Shown: positions 24,328 to 33,458, numbered from the stretch's first letter. The stretch is 47,832 nucleotides of DNA from Pseudomonas sp. P7548 (GCF_013386585.1 NZ_JACARO010000089.1:1-47832), one strand, 5' to 3'. The notes: generated by a model not told the origin, from the letters alone. Numbers and translations are program-made.

Positions 24328-25584
24328 ATGACCACGGAAAAAGTGAAGTACGGCGTACATTCCGAAGCCGGCAAACTGCGCAAAGTCATGGTGTGCTCCC
24401 CAGGTTTGGCCCACCAGCGGCTGACCCCCAACAACTGCGATGAACTGCTGTTCGATGACGTGCTGTGGGTGGCCCAGGCCAAGCGCGACCACTTCGACTT
24501 CGTGACCAAGATGCGCGAGCGGGATATTGATGTGTTGGAAATGCACAACCTGCTCACCGACATCGTCGCCATCCCCGAAGCGCTGGACTGGATCCTGGAG
24601 CGCAAGATCACTGCCAATACAGTTGGCCTGGGCCTGGTCAATGAGGTCGGCTCCTGGCTGCGCAGCCTGGAACCGCGCAAGACCGCCGAGTATCTGATCG
24701 GGGGCGTGTCGGCCGATGACCTGCCGAGCACCTTCGGCGGCAAGGCGATCGAGATGTTCCGCGATTTCCTCGGCCACTCCAGCTTCATCCTGCCGCCGCT
24801 GCCCAACACCCAGTTCACCCGCGACACCACGTGCTGGATCTACGGCGGCGTGACGCTCAACCCGATGTACTGGCCGGCGCGACGCCAGGAGACCCTGCTG
24901 ACCACTGCCATCTACAAGTTCCACCCCGAGTTCACCAACGCCGACTTCCAGATCTGGTACGGCGACCCCGACCAGGAACACGGCGCCTCGACCCTGGAAG
25001 GCGGCGACGTGATGCCCATCGGCAACGGCGTGGTCCTGATCGGCATGGGCGAGCGTTCGTCCCACCAGGCGATCGGCCAGCTGGCGCGCAACCTGTTCAA
25101 GAACAAGGCGGTGGAAAAGGTGATCGTGGCCGGCCTGCCGAAATCCCGTGCGGCGATGCACCTGGACACCGTGTTCAGCTTCTGCGACCGCGACCTGGTC
25201 ACCGTCTTCCCCGAAGTGGTCAGCCAGATCGTCCCGTTCACCCTGCGCCCTGACGAGAGCAAGCCCCACGGCATCGATATCCAGCGCGAGAAAACCAACT
25301 TCCTCGACACCGTCGCCGCCGCCCTCGGCCTCAAGGCCCTGCGCGTGGTGGAAACCGGTGGCAACAGCTTCGCCGCCGAACGCGAGCAGTGGGACGACGG
25401 CAACAACGTGGTGGCCGTGGAGCCAGGCGTGGTCATCGGCTATGACCGCAACACCTACACCAACACCCTGCTGCGCAAGGCCGGGGTGGAAGTCATCACC
25501 ATCAGCGCCGGTGAACTGGGCCGTGGCCGTGGCGGCGGCCACTGCATGACCTGCCCGATCATCCGCGACCCAATCGACTACTAA
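24328..25584 (+). CDS. arcA: Arginine deiminase ArcA
   Basis: 418 residues, the family length. Arginine + H2O gives citrulline + NH3. Catalytic cysteine in the C-terminal GGGHCMTCPI (about 405), substrate loops FTRDTTCWIYGG and EGGDVMPIGNG, and ETGGNSFAAEREQWDDGNN. The N-terminus HSEAGKLRKVMVCSPG is typical. TGGAGG at 24315-24320 sets the start. Second gene of the operon. Confidence 0.97.
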   Translation: MTTEKVKYGVHSEAGKLRKVMVCSPGLAHQRLTPNNCDELLFDDVLWVAQAKRDHFDFVTKMRERDIDVLEMHNLLTDIVAIPEALDWILERKITANTVGLGLVNEVGSWLRSLEPRKTAEYLIGGVSADDLPSTFGGKAIEMFRDFLGHSSFILPPLPNTQFTRDTTCWIYGGVTLNPMYWPARRQETLLTTAIYKFHPEFTNADFQIWYGDPDQEHGASTLEGGDVMPIGNGVVLIGMGERSSHQAIGQLARNLFKNKAVEKVIVAGLPKSRAAMHLDTVFSFCDRDLVTVFPEVVSQIVPFTLRPDESKPHGIDIQREKTNFLDTVAAALGLKALRVVETGGNSFAAEREQWDDGNNVVAVEPGVVIGYDRNTYTNTLLRKAGVEVITISAGELGRGRGGGHCMTCPIIRDPIDY

Positions 25585-25652
25585 GCGACCATCCCTGGCC
25601 GGCGTCCATAAGACACCGGCCAGGCAGATCACCGAATCCTAGGAGAATCATC

Positions 25653-26663
25653 ATGGCGTTCAACATTCACAACCGTAACCTGCTCAGCCTGGAACACCAC
25701 ACCCCACGTGAGCTGCGCTACCTGCTGGACCTGTCCCGCGACCTCAAGCGCGCCAAGTACACCGGCACCGAACAGCAACACCTCAAGGGCAACAACATCG
25801 CGCTGATCTTCGAAAAAACCTCCACCCGCACCCGTTGCGCCTTCGAAGTGGCGGCCTATGACCAGGGCGCCAATGTCACCTACATCGACCCGAATTCCTC
25901 GCAGATCGGCCACAAGGAAAGCATGAAGGACACCGCCCGCGTGCTCGGGCGCATGTACGACGCCATCGAATACCGTGGCTTCAAGCAGGAGATCGTCGAG
26001 GAGCTGGCCAAGTTCGCCGGCGTGCCGGTGTTCAACGGCCTGACCGATGAGTACCACCCTACCCAGATGATCGCCGACGTGCTGACCATGCGCGAACACG
26101 CCGACAAGCCGATCCACGAGATCAGCTACGCGTACCTCGGGGACGCGCGCAACAACATGGGCAACTCGCTGCTGCTGGTGGGCGCCAAGCTCGGCATGGA
26201 CGTGCGCATCTGCGCGCCAAAAGCGCTGTGGCCCCACGACGACCTGGTAGGTCGCTGCAAAAAATACGCAGAAGAAAGCGGTGCGCGCATCACCCTCACC
26301 GAAGACCCGAAAGCGGCGGTGAAGGGTGTGGACTTCATCCACACCGACGTGTGGGTGTCGATGGGCGAGCCGGTGGAAGCCTGGGCCGAGCGTATCGAGC
26401 AACTGCTGCCGTACCAAGTGAACGCCGAGCTGATGAAAGCCACCGGCAACCCGCGCACCAAGTTCATGCACTGCCTGCCGGCGTTCCACAACAGCGACAC
26501 CAAGGTGGGCAAGCAGATTGCCGAGCAGTACCCGCACCTGGCCAACGGCATTGAAGTGACAGACGACGTGTTCGAGTCGCCAGCCTGTATCGCCTTCGAG
26601 CAAGCGGAAAACCGCATGCACACCATCAAGGCGATTCTGGTGTCGACCCTGGCTGACCTCTAA
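25653..26663 (+). CDS. arcB: Catabolic ornithine carbamoyltransferase ArcB
   Basis: 336 residues. Carbamoyl-phosphate motif STRTR at 57-61, YHPTQ at 134-138 and the ornithine-binding HCLPA at 273-277. The length of 336 and the position in arcDABC mark it as the catabolic enzyme, which runs citrulline phosphorolysis to ornithine and carbamoyl phosphate, rather than the shorter anabolic ArgF. AGGAG lies before the ATG. A long REP palindrome separates it from arcC. Confidence 0.97.
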   Translation: MAFNIHNRNLLSLEHHTPRELRYLLDLSRDLKRAKYTGTEQQHLKGNNIALIFEKTSTRTRCAFEVAAYDQGANVTYIDPNSSQIGHKESMKDTARVLGRMYDAIEYRGFKQEIVEELAKFAGVPVFNGLTDEYHPTQMIADVLTMREHADKPIHEISYAYLGDARNNMGNSLLLVGAKLGMDVRICAPKALWPHDDLVGRCKKYAEESGARITLTEDPKAAVKGVDFIHTDVWVSMGEPVEAWAERIEQLLPYQVNAELMKATGNPRTKFMHCLPAFHNSDTKVGKQIAEQYPHLANGIEVTDDVFESPACIAFEQAENRMHTIKAILVSTLADL

Positions 26664-26678
26664 GGCACGACACCGTCA

Positions 26679-26786
26679 ATGTGGGAGCTGGCTTGCCTGC
26701 GATGCAGGCAACTCGGTCGCTCAGGTAGACCGCGGTGATGCCATCGCGGGCAAGCCCGGCTCCCACAAAAAACCCGGCTCCCACAT
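26679..26786. repeat. REP doublet inside the arc operon, GAGCTGGCTTGCCTGCGAT class, with extended flanks
   Basis: Arms GTGGGAGCTGGCTTGCC and GCAAGCCCGGCTCCCAC. The right end is duplicated (CCCGGCTCCCACA occurs twice, 18 bp apart). The inverted repeat extends beyond the REP: CACCGTCAATGTGGGAGC (26671-26688) is the exact complement of 26777-26794. It separates arcB from arcC. Confidence 0.92.
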
Positions 26787-26828
26787 TGACGGTGTTCCTT
26801 CATCAGAATTTTTAGAAGGACATTCGCT

Positions 26829-27758
26829 ATGCGTATCGTCGTTGCACTGGGCGGTAACGCCCTGCTCCGCCGTGGTGAACCCATGACGGCGGACAACCAA
26901 CGCGCCAATATCCGGATCGCCACCGAACAGATCGCCAAGATCCACCCCGGCAACGAGCTGGTGATCGCCCACGGCAATGGCCCGCAAGTCGGCCTGTTGT
27001 CGTTGCAGGCGGCGGCCTACACCCAGGTCTCGCCGTACCCGCTGGACGTGCTCGGCGCCGAAACCGAAGGCATGATCGGCTACATCATCGAACAGGAACT
27101 GGGCAATCTGCTGGACTTCGAAGTGCCATTCGCCACCCTGCTCACCCAGGTGGAAGTGGACGCCAAGGACCCGGCCTTCAAGAACCCGACCAAGCCCATC
27201 GGCCCAGTGTATTCCAAGGCCGAAGCGGAAAAGCTCGCCGCTGAAAAAGGCTGGGCCATTGCGCCGGATGGCGACAAGTACCGCCGCGTGGTCGCCAGCC
27301 CACGGCCCAAACGCATTTTTGAAATCCGCCCGATCACCTGGTTGCTGGAAAAAGGCAGCATCGTGATCTGCGCGGGTGGCGGTGGTATCCCGACGATGTA
27401 CGGCGAGGACGGCAAGCTCAAAGGCATTGAAGCGGTGATCGACAAAGACCTCTGCTCCTCGTTGCTGGCCGGGCAGTTGAAAGCCGATTTGCTGGTAATC
27501 GCCACCGACGTCAACGCGGCGTTTATCGACTACGGCAAGCCCACCCAAAAGGCCATCGGCCAGGCCCACCCGGACGAAATGGAAAAACTCGGCTTCGCCG
27601 CCGGCTCCATGGGGCCCAAGGTGCAAGCGGCCTGCGAGTTCGCCCGCCAGACTGGAAAAACCGCCGTCATCGGTTCACTCTCGGACATCGAAGCCATCGT
27701 CCAGGGCAGCGCCGGCACACGCATCAGCACGGCAACACCTGGCATCACCTACCTGTGA
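26829..27758 (+). CDS. arcC: Carbamate kinase ArcC
   Basis: 309 residues. Transfers phosphate from carbamoyl phosphate to ADP, the ATP-yielding step of the pathway. Start motif VVALGGNALLRRGEP, then IAHGNGPQVGLL, GGGGIPTMYGEDGKLKGIEAVIDKDL (about 178-203) and the C-terminal FIGSL-like TAVIGSLSDIEAI. Follows arcB after 165 bp that include a REP palindrome; an AGAAGGA ribosome binding site precedes the ATG. Confidence 0.97.
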   Translation: MRIVVALGGNALLRRGEPMTADNQRANIRIATEQIAKIHPGNELVIAHGNGPQVGLLSLQAAAYTQVSPYPLDVLGAETEGMIGYIIEQELGNLLDFEVPFATLLTQVEVDAKDPAFKNPTKPIGPVYSKAEAEKLAAEKGWAIAPDGDKYRRVVASPRPKRIFEIRPITWLLEKGSIVICAGGGGIPTMYGEDGKLKGIEAVIDKDLCSSLLAGQLKADLLVIATDVNAAFIDYGKPTQKAIGQAHPDEMEKLGFAAGSMGPKVQAACEFARQTGKTAVIGSLSDIEAIVQGSAGTRISTATPGITYL

Positions 27759-27776
27759 AGTAGAGGAGAAACGCCT

Positions 27777-28139
27777 ATGGCCACCTTTGAACCGGGTCAC
27801 TTGCACGTCGAACGTCATGCGCTTAACGCCCAGGACTATAGCTACAACCTGTGCATCGACTACGAAGTCAGCCAGGACCCCAAGGAAGGCAAGGGGATGC
27901 TGTTCAAACTGCATGGCTCGGTCCAGGGCAAGGACCTCAAGGAAGAGTTTTTCCTGCCCAAGGACCAGGCGTTCGACTTTGCCCGGCATGCCATGAACAT
28001 CGCGCAGAAGTACGGCATGCCGAAGATCGCCGTGCTCAATGGCGCGATGCACAAGCAGTACGACTTGATGTTCGAGGATGTGCGGCATCAGCTGGACGTG
28101 AAACCCGGCGACCCGATCAAGCCTGAACACCTTGAGTAA
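27777..28139 (+). CDS. DUF5064 family protein
   Basis: 120 residues, 18 bp after arcC with GAGGAG upstream, so last gene of the arc operon. Starts MATFEPGHLHVERHALNAQD; a predicted small alpha/beta protein with several conserved-looking charged patches (KLHGSVQGKDLKEEFFLPKDQAFDFA). No signal peptide or membrane helix, so probably cytoplasmic. DUF5064 proteins are found mainly in Pseudomonas and have no known activity. Position in the operon suggests a link with arginine fermentation or anaerobic survival. Confidence 0.75.
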   Translation: MATFEPGHLHVERHALNAQDYSYNLCIDYEVSQDPKEGKGMLFKLHGSVQGKDLKEEFFLPKDQAFDFARHAMNIAQKYGMPKIAVLNGAMHKQYDLMFEDVRHQLDVKPGDPIKPEHLE

Positions 28140-28155
28140 AAACACCGCAAGTCCC

Positions 28156-28246
28156 CTGTGGGAACGGGCTTGCTCGCGAATGCAGTGGATCAGTTAGCAC
28201 ATCTATGACTGACCCACCGCATTCGCGAGCAAGCCCGCTCCCACAT
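28156..28246. repeat. REP doublet (REPIN), GCGGGCTTGCTCGCGAA class
   Basis: Complete doublet, left arm with one change (GGGAACGGG). It lies between the DUF5064 gene and gcsR and may mark the 3' end of the arc message. Confidence 0.95.
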
Positions 28247-28310
28247 TTTGATCTCCACCCGCTCCAAGGCATACTTGCCGCCTCTGCTCTCCAGAATTGC
28301 AAATCGCCCC

Positions 28311-29819
28311 ATGCGTATCCACGTCAGCTTCATCGACCGCGTCGGCATCACCCAGGAAGTCCTGGCCCTGCTCGGTGGGCGCAATCTCAACCTGGATGCG
28401 GTGGAGATGGTGCCGCCCAACGTCTACATCGATGCGCCGACGTTGAGCGCCGAGGTGCTCGAAGAGTTGCGTGACGCGCTGTTCAGCGTGCACGGTGTGC
28501 AGGCCGTGACCGTGGTGGACATTCTTCCAGGCCAACGCCGCCACCTGCAACTCGACGCCCTGCTGGCCGCCATGACCGACCCGGTGCTGGCCCTGGACAG
28601 CGCGGGCAAGATCCTGCTGGCGAACCCGGCCCTGATCGCGCTGTACGGGCGTGAACCGGCCGGCGAAAGCATCAGCGACCTGTTCAACGACCCGGCACTG
28701 CTCGACACCTTGCTCGAACACGGTTTTCGCCTGCCGCTGCGCGAGATCAGCGTCAACGGCCAGACCCTGCTGCTGGACGCCACGCCGATCACCGACGCCG
28801 GCGCCCTGCTAACCCTCTATCAACCCAACCGCATCGGCGAACAACTGTCGGCGTTGCACCACGACCATGCCGAAGGCTTTGACGCGCTGCTGGGCGAGTC
28901 ACCGGTGATCCGCACCCTCAAGGCGCGGGCGCAGCGAGTGGCAGCCTTGGATGCGCCGCTGTTGATCCAGGGCGAAACCGGCACCGGCAAGGAGTTGGTG
29001 GCCCGCGCCTGCCATGCCATCAGTGCACGTCACAGTGCGCCGTTCCTGGCATTGAACTGCGCGGCGCTGCCGGAAAACCTCGCCGAAAGCGAACTGTTCG
29101 GCTATGCGCCCGGTGCCTTTACCGGCGCCCAACGGGGCGGCAAGCCGGGGTTGATGGAGCTGGCCAACCAGGGCACGGTGTTCCTCGATGAGATCGGCGA
29201 AATGTCGCCGTACCTGCAGGCCAAGCTGCTGCGCTTTCTCAATGACGGCAGCTTTCGCCGCGTGGGTGGCGACCGTGAAGTAAAGGTCAATGTGCGCATC
29301 CTCAGCGCCACCCATCGCGACCTGGAAAAGATGGTCAGCGAAGGCACCTTCCGCGAAGACCTGTTCTACCGCCTCAACGTGCTCAACGTCGAAGTGCCGC
29401 CCTTGCGCGCACGCGGCCAGGACATCCTGTTGCTGGCGCGCTATTTCATGCAGCAGGCCTGCGCGCAGATCCAGCGCCCGGTGTGCCGCCTGGCGCCCGG
29501 CACGTACCCGGCACTGCTGGGCAACCGCTGGCCGGGCAATGTGCGTCAGTTGCAGAACGTGATCTTCCGCGCCGCCGCCATCTGCGAAAGCAGCCTGGTG
29601 GACATCGGCGACCTGGACATCGCCGGCACCTCGGTGGCGCGCCAGAGCGACGGCGAAATCGACAGCTTGGAACAGGCCGTGGAGGACTTCGAGCGCAACC
29701 TGCTGGAAACCCTCTACACCAGCTACCCCTCCACCCGCCAGCTGGCCAGCCGGTTGCAGACCTCCCACACGGCGATTGCCCATCGCCTGCGCAAATACGG
29801 CATTCCCAACAAGCCCTGA
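28311..29819 (+). CDS. gcsR: GcsR, TyrR-like sigma-54 activator of glycine cleavage
   Basis: 502 residues. ACT-like domain about 1-72 (RIHVSFIDRVGITQEVL), PAS about 80-150, then the AAA+ domain with Walker A GETGTGKE (221-228), GAFTGA (268-273) for sigma-54 contact and FLDEIGE (Walker B). C-terminal TyrR-type HTH (YPSTRQLASRLQTSHTAIAHRLRKYGI). Adjacent gcvHP-sdaA-gcvT, three 18-bp operators and a -24/-12 promoter identify it as GcsR (PA2449 type) rather than PhhR, which sits with phhA. Glycine is the expected signal. The start at 28311 is the first ATG aligned with the ACT domain. Confidence 0.9.
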   Translation: MRIHVSFIDRVGITQEVLALLGGRNLNLDAVEMVPPNVYIDAPTLSAEVLEELRDALFSVHGVQAVTVVDILPGQRRHLQLDALLAAMTDPVLALDSAGKILLANPALIALYGREPAGESISDLFNDPALLDTLLEHGFRLPLREISVNGQTLLLDATPITDAGALLTLYQPNRIGEQLSALHHDHAEGFDALLGESPVIRTLKARAQRVAALDAPLLIQGETGTGKELVARACHAISARHSAPFLALNCAALPENLAESELFGYAPGAFTGAQRGGKPGLMELANQGTVFLDEIGEMSPYLQAKLLRFLNDGSFRRVGGDREVKVNVRILSATHRDLEKMVSEGTFREDLFYRLNVLNVEVPPLRARGQDILLLARYFMQQACAQIQRPVCRLAPGTYPALLGNRWPGNVRQLQNVIFRAAAICESSLVDIGDLDIAGTSVARQSDGEIDSLEQAVEDFERNLLETLYTSYPSTRQLASRLQTSHTAIAHRLRKYGIPNKP

Positions 29820-29838
29820 CTGACAAAACGCGGTCCAT

Positions 29839-29928
29839 ATGTGGGAGCTGGCTTGCCTGCGATAGCGGTGTGTCAGCCTGCCCAAGTGTCACTGACAGAC
29901 CGCTATCGCAGGCAAGCCAGCTCCCACA
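29839..29928. repeat. REP doublet (REPIN), GAGCTGGCTTGCCTGCGAT class
   Basis: Near-perfect inverted doublet: TGTGGGAGCTGGCTTGCCTG at the left and its complement at the right; even the inner GATAGCGGT / ACCGCTATC pairs. Located between gcsR and its operators. Confidence 0.95.
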
Positions 29929-29968
29929 GAGATCGTGTTCCAAATTTTAGTCCAGGAACGACATCGGC

Positions 29969-29986
29969 TGTACTGAAAGCGCTACA
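29969..29986. promoter_or_regulatory. GcsR operator 1
   Basis: TGTACTG-AAAG-CGCTACA. Same 7-4-7 dyad as operators 2 and 3, with two departures in the left half. Together they match the three 18-bp sites described upstream of P. aeruginosa gcvH2. Confidence 0.7.
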
Positions 29987-29987
29987 G

Positions 29988-30005
29988 CGTAACGATATCG
30001 CTACA
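29988..30005. promoter_or_regulatory. GcsR operator 2
   Basis: CGTAACG-ATAT-CGCTACA. One base separates it from operator 1, so the centres are 19 bp apart, close to two helical turns, favouring cooperative binding. Confidence 0.75.
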
Positions 30006-30068
30006 ACCCTGTTTTTTGCGCGCCATGCAAGGCTTTGATCCACATAGGCTTTTTTTCTTGCGCCTGAC

Positions 30069-30086
30069 TGTAGCGAAATCGCTACA
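30069..30086. promoter_or_regulatory. GcsR operator 3
   Basis: TGTAGCG-AAAT-CGCTACA, a perfect dyad and the best of the three. It lies 81 bp from operator 2 (centre to centre) and about 70 bp upstream of the -24 element. A lone TGTAACG half-site follows at 30132. Confidence 0.8.
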
Positions 30087-30149
30087 CCCAAACCGCATAA
30101 CGCTATCACCTATTTCTCTAAGTTATTGTTTTGTAACGTTTTAAAAACC

Positions 30150-30166
30150 TTGGCCGCGATTTTGCT
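30150..30166 (+). promoter_or_regulatory. Sigma-54 (-24/-12) promoter of gcvHP-sdaA-gcvT
   Basis: TTGGCCGCGATTTTGCT has the invariant GG (30152-30153) and GC (30164-30165) twelve bases apart. The operators upstream and a sigma-54 activator gene next door support it. Transcription should start near 30177, about 50 bp before gcvH. Confidence 0.8.
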
Positions 30167-30226
30167 AAGCAACTCCCCATTATTCCAATCCCGTCCACCA
30201 GACGAATCTGGCCCCGAGGAGTTTCC

Positions 30227-30610
30227 ATGAGCGAGTTGCGTTTCACTGAAGATCACGAATGGCTGCGCGCCGAAGCCGACGGCAGCGTCACCGTGGGTAT
30301 CACCGCTTTCGCGCAGAACGCGCTGGGTGATGTGGTTTTCGTGCAACTGCCGGAGTTGCAGGCCTATGACAAAGGCGCCGAAGCCTCCACCGTGGAATCG
30401 GTCAAGGCCGCCAGCGGCGTGTACATGCCCCTGACCGGTGAAGTGCTGGAAGTGAACGACGCACTCAGCGACAGCCCGGAACTGGTCAACGAAGACCCGA
30501 TGGGTGAAGGCTGGTTCTTCCGCTTTAAACCGGCCGATGCCGAAGCGGTAGCTAAACTGTTGGATCAGGACGCGTACGACCGCCTGATCAAAGCCAACGC
30601 TGAAGCCTGA
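30227..30610 (+). CDS. gcvH: Glycine cleavage system H protein
   Basis: 127 residues, the lipoyl carrier that shuttles the aminomethyl group between P, T and L proteins. The lipoylated lysine is Lys60 in the context TVESVKAASGVYMP. GAGGAG precedes the ATG. First gene of the GcsR-controlled operon; gcvP follows 10 bp later. Confidence 0.97.
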   Translation: MSELRFTEDHEWLRAEADGSVTVGITAFAQNALGDVVFVQLPELQAYDKGAEASTVESVKAASGVYMPLTGEVLEVNDALSDSPELVNEDPMGEGWFFRFKPADAEAVAKLLDQDAYDRLIKANAEA

Positions 30611-30620
30611 GGAGCGCGCC

Positions 30621-33458
30621 ATGACTGTTCAACTGACCACCGCCAATGAATTCATCGCCCGCCACATCGGCCCGCGCGCGGAAGACGAGCAGCACATGCT
30701 CGCCAGCCTGGGCTTTGACTCCCTGGAAGCCCTGAGCGCCAGCGTGATCCCGGAAAGCATCAAGGGCACCAGCGTGCTGGGCTTGGAAGACGGCCTGAGC
30801 GAAGCCGAGGCCCTGGCCAAGATCAAGGCCATCGCCGGCAAGAACCAACTGTTCAAGACCTACATCGGCCAGGGCTACTACAACTGCCACACGCCGTCGC
30901 CGATCCTGCGCAATCTGCTGGAAAATCCGGCCTGGTACACCGCCTACACCCCATACCAGCCAGAAATCTCCCAAGGCCGCCTGGAAGCGCTGCTGAACTT
31001 CCAGACCCTGATCAGCGACCTCACCGGCCTGCCGATCGCCAACGCCTCCCTGCTCGACGAAGCCACCGCTGCCGCCGAAGCCATGACCTTCTGCAAACGC
31101 CTGAGCAAGAACAAGGGCAGCAACGCTTTCTTCGCCTCGGTCCACAGCCACCCGCAAACCCTCGACGTGCTGCGCACCCGTGCCGAGCCGCTGGGCATCG
31201 ACGTGGTGGTGGGCGATGAGCGCGAACTGACTGACGTCAGCCCGTTCTTCGGCGCCCTGCTGCAATACCCGGCGAGCAACGGCGACGTGTTCGACTACCG
31301 CGCACTCACCGAACGCTTCCACGCCGCCAACGCCCTGGTGGCCGTGGCCGCCGACCTGCTGGCCCTGACCCTGCTGACCCCGCCGGGTGAGTTCGGCGCC
31401 GACGTGGCCATCGGCAGCGCACAACGCTTCGGCGTGCCGCTGGGCTTCGGTGGCCCGCACGCGGCGTACTTCTCCACCAAGGATGCATTCAAGCGCGACA
31501 TGCCGGGCCGTCTGGTCGGTGTGTCGGTCGACCGTTTCGGCAAGCCGGCCCTGCGCCTGGCCATGCAGACCCGCGAGCAACATATCCGCCGCGAGAAAGC
31601 CACGTCGAACATCTGCACCGCACAGGTGCTGCTGGCCAACATCGCCAGCATGTACGCCGTGTACCACGGCCCCAAAGGCCTGACCCAGATCGCCCAGCGT
31701 GTACATCAGCTGACCGCGATCCTGGCCAAGGGCCTGACCACCCTGGGCCAGAAGGTCGAGCAGGAACACTTCTTCGACACCCTGACCCTCAACACCGGCG
31801 CCAACACGGCCGCCCTGCACGACAAGGCCCGTGCCCAGCGCATCAACCTGCGTGTAGTCGACGGTGAGCGCCTGGGTGTCTCGGTGGACGAAACCACCAC
31901 CCAGGCCGACATTGAAACCTTGTGGGCGATCTTTGCCGACGGCAAGGCCCTGCCAGCTTTCACCCAAACTGAAAGCACGCTGCCAGCCGCCCTGCTGCGC
32001 CAGTCGCCTGTGCTCAGCCACCCGGTGTTCAACCGTTATCACTCCGAAACCGAGCTGATGCGCTACCTGCGCAAGCTGGCCGACAAGGACCTGGCGCTGG
32101 ACCGCACCATGATCCCGCTGGGCTCGTGCACCATGAAGCTCAACGCCGCCAGCGAAATGATCCCGGTGACCTGGGCCGAGTTCGGCGCCCTGCACCCGTT
32201 CGCCCCGGCTGAGCAAAGCGCCGGCTACCTGGAGCTGACCTCCGACCTGGAGGCCATGCTCTGCGCGGCCACCGGTTACGACGCGATCTCCCTGCAGCCG
32301 AACGCCGGTTCCCAGGGTGAGTACGCAGGCCTCCTGGCCATCCGTGCCTACCACCAGAGCCGTGGCGATGAGCGCCGCGACATCTGCCTGATCCCGTCGT
32401 CGGCCCACGGCACCAACCCGGCGACCGCCAACATGGCCGGCATGCGCGTAGTCGTCACCGCCTGCGATGCGCGCGGCAACGTCGACATCGAAGACCTGCG
32501 CGCCAAGGCCATCGAGCACCGCGATCACCTGGCGGCGCTGATGATCACCTACCCGTCCACCCACGGCGTGTTCGAGGAAGGCATCCGCGAAATCTGCGGG
32601 ATCATCCACGACAACGGCGGCCAGGTGTACATCGACGGCGCCAACATGAACGCCATGGTCGGCCTGTGCGCACCAGGCAAGTTCGGCGGCGACGTGTCCC
32701 ACTTGAACCTGCACAAGACCTTCTGCATCCCACACGGCGGTGGCGGCCCGGGCGTTGGCCCGATTGGCGTCAAGTCGCACCTCACGCCGTTCCTGCCCGG
32801 CCACGCGGCCATGGAACGCAAGGAAGGCGCGGTGTGCGCGGCACCGTTCGGCAGCGCGAGCATCCTGCCGATCACCTGGATGTACATCAGCATGATGGGC
32901 GGCGCAGGCCTCAAGCGCGCTTCGCAGCTGGCGATCCTGAATGCCAACTACATTTCCCGTCGCCTGGAAGAGCACTACCCTGTGCTCTACACCGGCAGCA
33001 ACGGCCTGGTGGCGCACGAATGCATCCTTGACCTGCGCCCGTTGAAAGACAGCAGCGGCATCAGCGTGGACGACGTGGCCAAGCGCCTGATCGACTTCGG
33101 TTTCCATGCGCCGACCATGTCGTTCCCGGTGGCCGGCACCTTGATGATCGAGCCGACCGAAAGTGAATCCAAGGAAGAGCTGGACCGCTTCTGCAACGCC
33201 ATGATCGCGATCCGCGAAGAAATCCGCGCGGTGGAAAACGGCACCTTGGACAAGGACGACAACCCCCTGAAAAACGCCCCGCACACCGCTGCAGAACTGG
33301 TGAGCGAGTGGACACACCCCTACACCCGCGAGCAGGCGGTGTACCCAGTGCCATCGTTGATCGAAGGCAAGTACTGGCCGCCGGTCGGGCGTGTGGACAA
33401 CGTGTTTGGTGATCGCAACCTGGTGTGCGCTTGCCCGTCGATCGAGAGCTACGCGTAA
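30621..33458 (+). CDS. gcvP: Glycine dehydrogenase (decarboxylating), P protein
   Basis: 945 residues, the single-chain (fused alpha-beta) form. It decarboxylates glycine with PLP and passes the aminomethyl group to GcvH. The PLP lysine is Lys699 (HLNLHKTFCIPHGGGGPG). N-terminal motifs FIARHIGPRAEDEQHML and TYIGQGYYNCHTPSPILRN are typical. A REP doublet and 170 bp separate it from sdaA; no glyA lies between, unlike the P. aeruginosa operon. Confidence 0.98.
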   Translation: MTVQLTTANEFIARHIGPRAEDEQHMLASLGFDSLEALSASVIPESIKGTSVLGLEDGLSEAEALAKIKAIAGKNQLFKTYIGQGYYNCHTPSPILRNLLENPAWYTAYTPYQPEISQGRLEALLNFQTLISDLTGLPIANASLLDEATAAAEAMTFCKRLSKNKGSNAFFASVHSHPQTLDVLRTRAEPLGIDVVVGDERELTDVSPFFGALLQYPASNGDVFDYRALTERFHAANALVAVAADLLALTLLTPPGEFGADVAIGSAQRFGVPLGFGGPHAAYFSTKDAFKRDMPGRLVGVSVDRFGKPALRLAMQTREQHIRREKATSNICTAQVLLANIASMYAVYHGPKGLTQIAQRVHQLTAILAKGLTTLGQKVEQEHFFDTLTLNTGANTAALHDKARAQRINLRVVDGERLGVSVDETTTQADIETLWAIFADGKALPAFTQTESTLPAALLRQSPVLSHPVFNRYHSETELMRYLRKLADKDLALDRTMIPLGSCTMKLNAASEMIPVTWAEFGALHPFAPAEQSAGYLELTSDLEAMLCAATGYDAISLQPNAGSQGEYAGLLAIRAYHQSRGDERRDICLIPSSAHGTNPATANMAGMRVVVTACDARGNVDIEDLRAKAIEHRDHLAALMITYPSTHGVFEEGIREICGIIHDNGGQVYIDGANMNAMVGLCAPGKFGGDVSHLNLHKTFCIPHGGGGPGVGPIGVKSHLTPFLPGHAAMERKEGAVCAAPFGSASILPITWMYISMMGGAGLKRASQLAILNANYISRRLEEHYPVLYTGSNGLVAHECILDLRPLKDSSGISVDDVAKRLIDFGFHAPTMSFPVAGTLMIEPTESESKEELDRFCNAMIAIREEIRAVENGTLDKDDNPLKNAPHTAAELVSEWTHPYTREQAVYPVPSLIEGKYWPPVGRVDNVFGDRNLVCACPSIESYA

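Noticed and set aside
22957..25632. An 891-codon open frame opposite arcD and arcA
   Set aside because: Same shadow effect. It crosses two well identified genes and their gap and shows His/Gln/Gly-rich noise.
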